Part shown: piece after piece, positions 1 through 11,700 of the stretch | Position numbering within the stretch: the stretch's first letter is position 1 | Layout of the letters: each line of letters opens with the position of its first letter | NCBI RefSeq assembly: GCF_008831285.2 | Contig: NC_045149.1 | Location: 9,202,417-9,266,416 of the forward strand | Length of the DNA: 64,000 bases | Direction: 5' to 3' | Source: Nymphaea colorata | Taxonomy: Eukaryota; Streptophyta; Magnoliopsida; Nymphaeales; Nymphaeaceae | The notes under the pieces: generated by a model | The model's input: only the letters and a program-made list of their open reading frames with translations | Told to the model about the DNA's origin: nothing | The model's database searches: none | Program-made: the position numbers and the translations under genes

Positions 1-1350
1 CAAGAAGCTTGGTCAAAACCACTTGGTTTTAATTCTTAAGAAAGGTGAAAGCATATTACTAACTATAGGCCCATAGCCCTGGGAAATAGTGTGTTTAAAT
101 TTACATCTCAAGTGATGGTTGCAAGGATGAGGCCAATCCTAGACAGGATTATTTCAAAGCAGCAGGGTTCTGTTTTAGAAGGCTGAAATATGCATCAATC
201 TTACCTTTTAGCGCATGAAATGATCCATGCTATGGCACGAAGCAAGTCAACTACCATCAGGGTCAAGATTGACTTGTCAAAAGCCTACGATAGAGTATAC
301 TGAGATTTTTTAAAGGTCTTCCTGATCTATCTTGGGTTTCATCCAATCTGGGTTGAAAGAATTATGACTTGTGTGGTCACCACATCTTACTCTATGCTTA
401 TCAATTGAAGAGTGGGCAACTTTTTTAATAGTGAACGAAGACAAGAAGATCCACTGTCTCCATATCTTTTTCTTATTGCTCTTGAGATCTTTACAAGGAA
501 ATACCAGGCAGCTAGTAGGAGGCAAAAAATTTATGTTTCGAAGATTGGCCGAAGAGTAGATGGCGTGTTTACAACTTTGTATGTGGATAATATGTTTTTT
601 TATCTTAAGGCTTCCCCTCGCTCTTTTTCTACTTTGTTGAGATTCTTAAGGAGTTTGAGAACTCTGCTGTGATGAAAATTAATGCTTGGAAATCCAATTT
701 TTTCAGCTTTGCTATTTCAATAGCGACATTACTACTGTCAGTGAACGATATGGTTGAACGATAGGTCTATCCCCATCTCGCCTAACTGCTGCTGATTGGG
801 ATTGTGTTGTTATTATGATGCAAAACAGATTGAGCAAGTGGAAGAGCAGGATCTTGGCTGGAAAACTTTGTCTTATCAAATTCGTACTTCGCTGGCATCT
901 CCAACTATTAATTTATGGATCTTAAATGCCCAGCAGCAGTGCTTAAGAAGATTGAAGATGTGATAATTCAATTTCTATGGAAAGACTCAGACATTTCAAG
1001 CAAAATGCATCTCTTATCAGCCAAAGCTTTTACATTACCTATTATTGAAAGTGGTGTAGGACTAAAGGGACGAGGGGATGTCAATATATCTTCTCTCAGT
1101 TTTATGGGATGCATTGTAGCCATGGATCATGGTATTTGGGCCAAGGTCTATACACTAAAATATTTTGACAAGAAAGGCACTTGGGATGACCTAAATAGCA
1201 GAAGTCATTCTCCACCATGGAAAGACATTTTCCAAGCTTGGAAGAGAGTTAGACATGACATTTGTTGGGAGCTCAGGAATAGAGAGATGGCTAGATTCTG
1301 GTCAAACCCTTGGAAGAATGGGAGAATCATCAACTGTCTTCTTATATAGC
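1..1350 (+). pseudogene. LINE (L1-type) ORF2 remnant, reverse transcriptase to C-terminal part
   Basis: The translation, spread over several frames and broken by stops, reads as the reverse transcriptase of a plant L1-type LINE. It starts with a YRPIAL-like block near 65, has a DLSKAYDRVY-like block near 270-300 and a DPLSPYLF-like block near 450-475. The catalytic YADD position at 580-591 reads YVDN, so an active-site aspartate is lost. The part from 915 to 1349 is the open C-terminal region (144 residues) with Trp-rich IWKD- and FWSNPW-like blocks. It is cut by the window edge on the left. The RT fold is clear; activity is excluded by the stops and the altered active site. It is related to, but not recently duplicated from, the LINE at 56-61 kb. 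Confidence 0.85.
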
Positions 1351-1412
1351 TTGTTTACATACACTACCATGATCTTCAATGGTTTTACCATGATAGTGTA
1401 TGTAAACAAGCT
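1348..1412. repeat. Inverted repeat, 24-bp arms with 17-nt loop
   Basis: Left arm 1348-1371 and right arm 1389-1412 are reverse complements over 24 bases with one mismatch; each arm starts or ends in AGCTTGTTTACATACACTA or its complement. The structure lies exactly where the LINE coding remnant ends. Confidence 0.85.
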
Positions 1413-2792
1413 TTATCTTTTGATGTTCTTAAGGTAGTTAGACATTTTGGTCCACTTTGATTTGTACTTATAATTCTTTATTTTTACATATTATTCTTTA
1501 TTTTTTCTTGAATGGAAGGGGACCACCCCAGCCCACTTTCGTCGGAAGTTTAGTACGAATTGGTAGCAACTACAACCATCGGACCTCGTTAGTCGTTATG
1601 GAAAAGAAATGGGTAAGTGGCTGTTCGAGTTAGGGAACAGAACATTTTTTGGGCTTACGAATTCTCAATTTCTCATGCAAGCATGGACCTAGCAATCCGA
1701 CTTTAGCATGAAGAAGACCTTGCTACCAGTTAATACAAAGTGGCCCTCCTCTCCCCACGGTCGGCCAATCAGTGAGGAAAGTGCTGAATCAGGAACAAGT
1801 GAATAGCGCCTCGTCACTTGGACAACCAAGATGCAAGACGACAGGTGTTTCTCTCTCTCTCTCTCCCTCTCTATCTCCTTCTCTCTCATGTTGGTCTAGC
1901 GATTCTCAGACATCTCACCAATCTGCATTAGATGAAAAAAATCTTGGTCCTGTTAGATACATTTTTATCTTCCTTTGGACAACGCATGCTGTTCTATAAA
2001 GAAAATGTTTATATTCTAGACTGGTAAACCGGGTAATGATGGCTAAACATAGAGTAACAAGGAACGTGTGAAAAAATAACCGTAGCCCGGTTCCCTGCAC
2101 ATGATTGCTGCCCACCGACGTTTTACAGAGTATTTTATTTACCATAAACTTGGATCTTTCTCTCACTCTTTTGCTGTGCCAGCCATATTGGGTTCATCTA
2201 GTCTTTATATTGAACTCTCATTTAGAATTAGTTAGGGCAGCAGAATATGGTGCAAAATGTTAACTATTGATGGCAAGTAACTGAAGCAGGTTCATACAGC
2301 AGGCTTACGTATCAAATGTCAGACAGAAGACATCCTGCAATCCATAGAACATTGATAGTGCTTGTATAATCTGAAGATGCATTCATTGTCACAGTCATAT
2401 GACATGCTTGACATAAGCTTTTTATCATCTTATCGGCGTACATTCAGATATTAATTTTTCTATACGATAGTGTAGATTACGTACAATGGTTGTAGCTATA
2501 TGGTACAGCGCAATGGAAGCGCGTCCTCTATAACTCCAATTTTAGTAGGTCCCAAATGGCAGATAAGAAGGTTTAGTACTCCGTCTTGCAGTGCAATGTG
2601 AAAATGGGTTGTTTTTAGTTCTTTTGCTTGTCTAATCGTGGCTCTTAATCATGTGGAACGAGCAACTTCTGCCGAATGTCAATATTCTCATTTTTCTCTG
2701 TTCTCTTATTTCTTTTTTAGTTTTGATCGCTATAAATCTTCAATGTTGGGATATGGTTATTTGTCTTCTCAGTGAGCCTGTTTCTTGTATAG
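1413..2792. other. Intergenic or intronic stretch without a recognised gene
   Basis: No protein family was recognised on either strand. The stretch contains a CT-rich microsatellite at 1848-1888. The missing first exon of the METTL21-like gene could lie here or left of the window; I found no convincing ATG exon ending in the required phase. Confidence 0.5.
1848..1888. repeat. CT-rich microsatellite
   Basis: An imperfect (CT)n tract with a few CC and TA interruptions. Confidence 0.85.
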
Positions 2793-5700
2793 GTTAAACT
2801 CTCCAAGTACTTCTGCAATTAGTTTCGATGTTATGGGCCAAAATCTTCTTTTCTCTCAGGTATTTCTTGGCATTATTCTGTCCAGTTCTTTTTCTTCCTT
2901 TAATGTTCTTGATTCATGTATATGATCTGTTAGAATATGAAAAAAATTGCATGCTTCAATATTTAGATTCATCGTATTTTTCTTCACCAATCTTTTGTAA
3001 TGAGCACAAAATTAATCTTTCCCCTGTAAATAGGATCCAAATTCAAAGCATTTGGGGACTACTTTGTGGGATGCCTCCATGGTATTCGTTAAATTCTTGG
3101 TAAGATCTTTGGTTTTTATGTAACAAGTGGTGATCATTTTTTTTCCACCACTACACATCTTACAATTTCTCAATGTTGTACTTAGAAATGTGAAGTCGAC
3201 CAAAAATTTTTTGCTTGGGAGATGAACAGAATTCTAGTCACGATGGTTTATCTAACCTGATGAAACTGAATTGTCTTTGGTGCTTATGTGTTCTTATTTT
3301 CAAGATATTTCTTTTCACATATATGAGTAGTTGTCATCAGGGCACTTGCTAAGATATCTAGTTGTTTGGGCATGCTCTCTCCTTATTTCTCTCTCTGCGC
3401 CTTAACAGATCCTTTAGGAAATGAGTGGTCCCTCTGTCACAGGTCTTTGCAATGTAATGGTCCTCCTATGTCATACAAGTCTTTCAATTACTCAACTTGC
3501 AAGAATCGTGGATGTTTGAAAGGAAAACAAAAAGGAATATAGAGAAAACCTGAGGCCACGAGATTGGAATCAAATTTTAATCCCTCATACTGCAATCAGC
3601 TCATTTCATCAATAGAGCCCTTTGTAGGATCAGAGCACGTCAAGACACACTTTGACAAGGTCTTCTTCATTTGCATAGAATAACTTGAATTATCAGATGC
3701 ACCTTAAAGACTAGCAGGAGAATAATCTCATAGGCCAAGTTGCAGACCTTTTGATCACAGTGAATGGTTCTCTGTATTTTCTGATCTATGTGCAGTGTTG
3801 TTTGTGGATTATGTGCTTATAGTAAGTAGTTAGTTGGGTAGACTTTGGTAGAGTTTTACCAATACTTGATCCTCAATGTTGAACTTGGTGCTTGTCCACC
3901 CATTTCTTCATTATCTTAGTTGCCTTACTCAAAAATGTCTGTGCCAGATTTATTTGCTTGAGTCAGTCTTGCACAAACTAATAGACCAAGGATGAACAAT
4001 TTTTGTACAACAAGAGGATGCCATGATAAATGGTTGTTGTCATGTGGCTTGTTCAAAGGGTTTGTGACTTGAAGATTTACTCTTCTATAAATTGCAGCAG
4101 AATTGATTTACATATAGGAGTTTCACCAAGTCTTTAAGATTAGCACTTACAAAGTGCCTTAAAAATTACTGTAGCTAGTTGTTCATGCACTCCGGTTGCT
4201 CGTCCATCTGTAGGTGACAGTTTGTTGAGAAAAGTAGATCAAAGCCAAGTAGTTGAAACACTTCACACCAGATCTGTTGCATGAAGTGAGCATCGGAATC
4301 ATGAACCATTTGGAACTCCCCAATGCTTCACAGTGCAGTTGACAAACAATTCTATTGTTTTCTTTTAAGGCACTCTTTGGAAGATGGAAATATACAGGAG
4401 TTGGTAGGGGTGGGTGCACCCCCCATCAATAAGACCTCGGCATATTTAAGGAATCATAACTAACTACCACCAAAATTGTGTTGATCTGTCTGCCTTCAAT
4501 AAACTATTATTAAAGCCCATAAAGATGCTTTCTCAGAGATGTTATAGAATGGTCAACTAAGTCAGATGGGTACTTCAGTAAGGTCCACGTACCCGTGTCG
4601 CCGTACCCATATCCAAAATGGGTACTTTGACACTTGGGTACCTATAGATCCAAACTGCTTAATTTTACTTTGATTTAATTTTTTCCACCTTACTTTTTAT
4701 TCTATTATTTGGATGTGAAAATTCGATTGATGTTCATATTTGACTAGGGGGCTGCTTGCTTGTTCATATGTTTAAAGTTTTTCATAGGTTTCTTAAACAC
4801 ACTGTTGCAAGAGCCGTTGATATATATTTTCTATGTTATTTATTTGATTATGTTGATGTATATTCTTTATTTCGATACATATTTTCTAAGTATTTTTTAT
4901 TGTTTATATATATATACAGCCGTACCCCCGCACCCAAGTTTTTTGAAAATGGTCAGTATCCGTACCCGCACCGGTACCCGTACCCGTACCTATGTGACAT
5001 AGATGGTCAAAGATGCGAGATTGGTTGTCTTTTCATTAGTTCCATGTCCTTGCCCGCAAATGAGACATGTTTGCATCTGCCCCTCAAAATTGCTTTTTTT
5101 TTAAAAAAACTAATAGCATGCCTTCAATAAGTACTAAAGATCACTCTTGACTTGAGTGTCTTACCCTAAAAGTGTCATGGCACTTTTAAGCAGTTTTTTG
5201 CAAAGATTATCCTATTACAACACAAGGGCACATTCTTCTTTTGTCAGACCTCGAGTCTTCCCTGCTTTTGCTATTGACGTGAGGTGTTGACCCATTGAGT
5301 ATTGATTCATTTCTTTGAATATGCAATTAAAAAGAGAGCCCTCTAGTTGCACTGCTGAGGTCTCCATCCATGTGGTTGCTATTCCAAAGCAAAGTCAAAC
5401 TTGAGCAAAACTTCCTGCCAACAAGCCTACTTGGGGCTAAATTTTTTGTGTTAGAACGTATCTCACCACAGAAAAAATGATTCTAGAGCTTGGTCTGGCA
5501 GATCCTAACCTATCCCTAGTTGGCTTTTGTTTGGATCCTAAAATACCAAGAGCTAGGACAACTGGTAAGTGCTAAACATTTTTGAAAATCTTTGCTATTG
5601 AACTTTTCTTAAGTCTTTCTGGACACACTTGGACTGTTATAATTCTCCTCTTTGATGCATGCATGTTTGTGCATTTGGGACCTTAAAATTGGCTTTACAG

Positions 5701-8700
5701 CTCTGGTACCAACTCTAAAACTCAACCTAAACTAACCCAAGTGCCTGATCTAACAGATCCCATCTTATCTCATATCAGGCTTCAGCTTGTACTATGTACA
5801 TTAAAAGGTTACTGTTGAACAGAAAAAGCACAGGGAACACAAAAGGTAACATGGAAAACCCTCAACACGAGGAAAAAACCACGATATTAGGAAATGATTC
5901 CGACGCTCACCAGCTGTCGGTCCCTCTCTCTCTCCTAAATCTCATTCCACTTTAAATTAGGGTTACACAGGTTACTTAAATAGGACCCAACATGGACTAC
6001 CCCTTTAGGATGGGTTGGATCGGGTCCAAACCTGGACCCAGTCATACATAACACGTCAACACTCCCCCTCAAGTTGGGCATATAGGTCGAACATGCTCAA
6101 CTTGAATACATTTCTCTCAAATGAAGTAGATGGCAAGGCCTTGATCAGTGCATCAGCTGTTTGATTTTCGGACTTCATGTAGGTAGGATAAACTCTTTGG
6201 CATCAATCTCCACATGCTTCGTTGTATCATGTCACACCAGATTGTTGGCCAAGTTGATTACAGAATTGTTATCACAATACATCTTCATTGGACCCTCAAT
6301 TTCGAGGTCAGTCAATAGCACTTTTAGGTTTCAGCCACAACAGCTCAGCTACAACCCTATATTCAGCCTTAGCACTAGAGCGGGAGCAAACAACCTATCT
6401 CTTACTTCTCCACACCACAAGTTTTCCTCCCAAGTACATACAATAACATGAGGTGGATCTTCTGGTATCCACACATCCTACCTAGTCAGCATCTGAATAA
6501 CCTAATCTCAAAGGAGTCTTGCTTAACATACAAAAGACCCTTGCCAGGACTCCTCTTTAAGTAACATAAAATCTTGTCAGTTGCTTTTAAGTGAACATTC
6601 GCGGGTGCACGCATAAACTGACTCATAACGTTCACAGCAAAGGTAATATCAAGTCTAATAGGAGTGAGATAAATGAACTTCTCAACAAAACATTGATATC
6701 TTCTATTTGTTTCTTCACAAAGAGGCTCCTTATATTTGAGGCTAAGTTTGTTTCTAGCATCTATAGGAGTAAAAGCAGGTGTACACCCAAGTTTCTTAAT
6801 TTACTTTAATAAATCTAGAGTGTACTTTCTTTGATTTAACACAAGACTTGTGCATGACCTAGCAATTCAATGCCAAGGAAATATTTTAACTTGCCAAGGT
6901 CCTTGAGGTCAAACTCAATAGCCAACAGTTTCTTTGACTTCGTTATTTCATCTTCATCGTTACTTGTGACAATCATTTATCAACATATACCAATAGAATA
7001 GTTACCTTGCGCTCCTTTCTCACAAAGAGGGTGTGATCCCCATTCTCTTGATGACATGTTGTCTCATTACAAGTCTAGTCATTCAAACCACGCCCAGGAA
7101 CATTGCTTGAGCCCATACAACGCTTTCTTCAACCTGCAGCATTTTCCAAGTTCCTCATATCCTGGAGGCATGTACATATATACTTCCTCATCGAGGTCTC
7201 CATTTAGAAATGTGTTCTTAATATCTAGTTGGTACATCTCCCGCTCCTTTACTACTGCTAAGGAGATAATTCTGCTGGTCTTCATCTTTGCAACATGAGC
7301 AAACGTTTCCAAGTAGTCATTTCCATATTTTTGACTAAACCACTTGGCAACCAAGCGAGCTTTGTACATTGCCACACTTCCATCTGGCTTATATTTAACA
7401 GTGTAGACCTACTTGGATCCTACAAGATGGGCCGTTTCAGGGATATTTACCACTTCCCACGTTCTATTTTTATTCAATGCTTTCATTTCTTCTTGCATCG
7501 CATAAGCCCACTTGGGATTACTTTGAGTCTCAATAACAGTTCTGGGAATCACATGTATAAAAAGAAAAGATATAAAACATTTGTAGTTCTTGCTCAATTT
7601 ATAACATGATATGAAATTACCAATAGGGTGTTGAGTACATGACCTAATACCCTTTCTGAAAGCAATGGGTAACTCTTCATTTCCAACTTCCACGACTTGG
7701 GGGAAGGTGTAGGATTTGGATTGGGATCAGTGTCACCAGTCAACTCACCTGCTAACTCTGTTGCAATTGATCTTTCCCTAGAATAAACCTGCCCAAACAA
7801 GCGGTCACATTCCTCATTTCCAATTGAGCAATCATCATCCTTTTTGTGCTCCAGAAAGTCTGTAAATTCCTGTTTGTACTCCAGAAAGTCTGTACACTGA
7901 ATCTCTTGAGGAGAATACTTTTTCCTTCTTGTGAACCTTTCTCCCTGAAGAGAATTCTCACCAAAATAGGAAACATGTTCTAGGAAGGGGACATCTTTGG
8001 TTACATATACATGACCAGGTGGAATGGTCTAGATTCTTATATCCTTTTTGAGTAGGAGAATAATCATGCCCTTAATTGACCTGGGGTCAAGTTTTTTTAT
8101 AATGGGATTGTGATGTGAATAAAACAGACACAATCAAAAACCCGAGGTAGAAGGGAAAAAGGTTCACGACTCTTTGCTAACATAGAATGAGGCGTACGCC
8201 CATTCAACACACTACTAGGCATACGGTGTATGTCACACGGATACGTGGGATTAGCCCATGTATCCGTATCGATACGCCGATACGGCGATCTGGATACAGA
8301 TACTTCAAGTCTTCACGGATACGTTTGGATCGGGTTTGGTCAGACCCGATCCAAACCTTAAAAAAATGATCTGTTAAACGTTAAATTAGGTCGACCTTCT
8401 TCCTTTTTCACCCGACCTTCTTCCTCTTCACCCGACGAGCGATGGCGGGCGGCAGTGACGACTTCCGGCGACCCACGGTGATGTCCGGTTGTTGCTGGCA
8501 ACAGCCGGCGACAGACAGGTAAGTGGATTTTTTTTTTTCGTTTCGAGTTTAATGTGTTCTTCATTTGGGGGTTTTTAAGGGTTTTCGGATTGCTTCAACT
8601 CATTCACTTTTTGTTGAATGATGTGTGATGCGTGATGGGTTGTTCGTTGATCTTCGTCACTAGATCAAATTGACACCATGCTTTTTCTGTTATTTGTTGT

Positions 8701-11700
8701 ATTTGATTGTGACTGCTTCATTCCTTTTAGTAAAAATGGGAGGGGAACCAACCCCCGCAGCTTTGCTTTGGATATCTATGCATCATCAGATATGAGATAC
8801 CAAGTAGACAATGAACTTGAAGTTGTTAATTCTAGATTCGAAGAACCTTCTATTCCATCAACATGTGAAATTGTTGATGAAGATGAGTCTGAGGACAATG
8901 TGGGCATTGACAATGAGTAGAATGATGAGAATCAACAATGTTTTGTGATAAACAATGTTAATGTTTTGTGATAAACAATGTTTGTTTGTTTGTTTTTTTC
9001 AATTTATATTTTTTTGAGAATATTATATTTGTCGTATCCGCGTATCCGGAAATTGTGAGACTTGCCGTGTCTGCACCCGTATCACCATATCTGCACCTGC
9101 ACTCGTGTGACATAGCATACGGTTAATCAAATACGCATTGGTTAGTGCAGCAACCCCCCCCCCTCCCCCCACAATACTTCTTTGGAAGATGTCATTGTAA
9201 CGAGAGAGCCCTGGTGACATTTAACAACTGACGATTCTTCGTTCAACAACCCCATTTTGAGGAGGGGTATAACCACAAGATGTCTCATGAACAATTCCCC
9301 TTTGCCGAAAGAAACTGTTGACAGAGTAACACGTATACTTATGTGCATTGTTAGAGCGGAAGGCCTGAACAAAAGCTCTAAATTGAGTTTCCACAAGGAT
9401 GACGAAGGTCTCAATGACATTGGGCACTTCACTACAGTCCTTCAACAAGTTCACAAAGGTATTACGAGAGCAATCATCTATAAATATAATAAAGTATTGA
9501 AAACCATGACAAGAGGGAATTTTTTGAAGGCTCCCACACATCTGAATAGATTAAAGTAAATACTTTATTAGAACAACTTGTAGAAACAAGGTATGAAGCC
9601 CTAACATGTTTAGTCAAGATGACAAACATCACATGATAACATGGTCATATCTAGACTGGAAAATAAGTCAGGAAACAACTGTCTAAGCGCTTCAAATGGA
9701 AGATGCCTAAGTCTCATGCCACCGCAAGACAAGCTAAAAGAAGTCCTCTCTACTCTTCTTCATCTTGTTAACCGCCGTCACGAGGGCTATAGCAACACAC
9801 ATGGTAATCGATATAGACCCTCAGAAGCCAAATCAATCACAATCCTCTTCCCCATCACCAAGTCCTGCAACACACAATTATTAGCAGAAAAAATAAGTTT
9901 GCAATTCAGGTCTTTCATAATCTTTCTAATAGACAAGAAGTTTAAGGGAAGGTGAGGAACATGTAAGGCATTATGAACCAAAAACTTGTTTAACAAGGAG
10001 AGACTCCCTTTCTCGACTACAGAGATAGATGAACCATCGGCAAGAGAAACTCGTTCCTTCCCAGAAGAGAGCTTATATTCATGAAAAACCTTAGGTTTCT
10101 GGTCATGTGGTGCGTAGCACCATTATCAACAATCGACGCTCCCACATAAGAATTACCTTTTTCACCAGAGATTACAAGGGCGCGATTGACTTTCACATCA
10201 TCTGATGACTCAACCCGACTAGTATCAATGCAGCTTAGCTATGCGTGAAGCTCAAAAATCTGGTCAGTAGAGATTGTTGGTTTTCCCCTAGTGTAATATC
10301 AGAGATAGTCCCACTAGAAGCAGATGAAGATCCCAACAAAACTCAATGGTGTGACCAGATTGCTTGCAATGAGTACACTTCCAAGAAGGTGGGGAAGCCC
10401 CCATAGGAGCTCGGCTAACAAGAGCGGACCGCTCACTGCATGGAGAACGATCCCCCTCTTTTCCTACCATAACAAGACGTCACTGTTCTTTAGCCTTATT
10501 CTGAGAATAAACATCCTCAATGCTAACCATATCTTCTTAATTAAGAATTTGACTTCTAATGCCTTCGAAATCGTCATTCAACCCAGCCAAGAACATAAAC
10601 ACCCTGTTATTCCATTCCTTGCCCCAGTACTGCATCTGGTCTTGGGGACAACTCCATGTGTTATCAGAATAGTAGTCAAGTTCCTCCCATTTGGATTTTA
10701 CTGCTGCATAAAATTCAGCTGTAGAAAGCTCTCCTTACCGTAGAGCATATACGTCTTTCATCAGCTGATACACACAGACATCCTTTTTTTTCTGACTAAA
10801 CGTTTGTTTTAAGATAACCCACATATCTCGGGCAGTCCTCTTACTAATATCCATGTTTTAACTTGGTTGTCCTCAAGAAACCACATGTGCCACACTGGGC
10901 TAGCCTCAGGTGGTTCAGTCCTCTTTCCATTGACATAGGCAATGCGCCCCAACCAACAATTCCCATAGTGATGGCAGCAGATCAACACAAATAATTATCT
11001 TTGGTGAGTCGAATAATAGTAACTTGAACAGGAATGTTCTTAGTTCTAGGGCTCCCGACATCTAGTTGATACATACAAACAGGGGTTTTCCTCAAATCTT
11101 CCATCTTAATGCAGCAGTAAACCAACAGAGAGTATACGTTTTACTAATGGCTGACGCTACTAAGGAAGAAGCATTAACCGCTGCTTCTCTGCAACAAGTA
11201 CCAGAATCTGCTACGAGTACCAGGAAAAAAGGCAAAGAGGCATGTGGCCAGTGCAGGCCATGACGAAAGCTAAGAAGACGACAGTGGACGATGGTAGTAG
11301 AGGCAAATATCCTTCGGCTGTTGCTGGTCGACATTCAATGAAAAATACAATAGGCGAAACTGTCAATGGGGGCAACACCAGAGCTCCACAGCAGTGGCAG
11401 AGGAGCGACGTTAACACCGGCAGTGGCGAACAACAACGATGCAGGGAACAACAACAATGGTAGCAGGGACACCTGGAACAACAGAGGCAACGTCGGAGCT
11501 TTATGATAGAAAGGAGCGACGAGCGACAGTAGAAAGGGCAACCGGCGACACAACGATGGGCGACGATAGGCAACAGTGAAAAGGGTGACCGGTGACATAG
11601 TTGACTGGTGACACAGCGAGGGCGACGACTGGGAAGACGTAGGCAACAACAACAATTCAAGCGAAGGCAGCAGGATCGCAGGTGACAACTGCAGCTCAGG

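Noticed and set aside
2505-2545. tRNA-like stretch (GGTACAGCGCAATGGAAGCGCG)
   Set aside because: It does not fold into a tRNA cloverleaf and has no convincing B box at the right distance.
7056-9955. Several + strand open frames of 80-104 codons
   Set aside because: They are antisense shadows of the copia A polyprotein on the minus strand.
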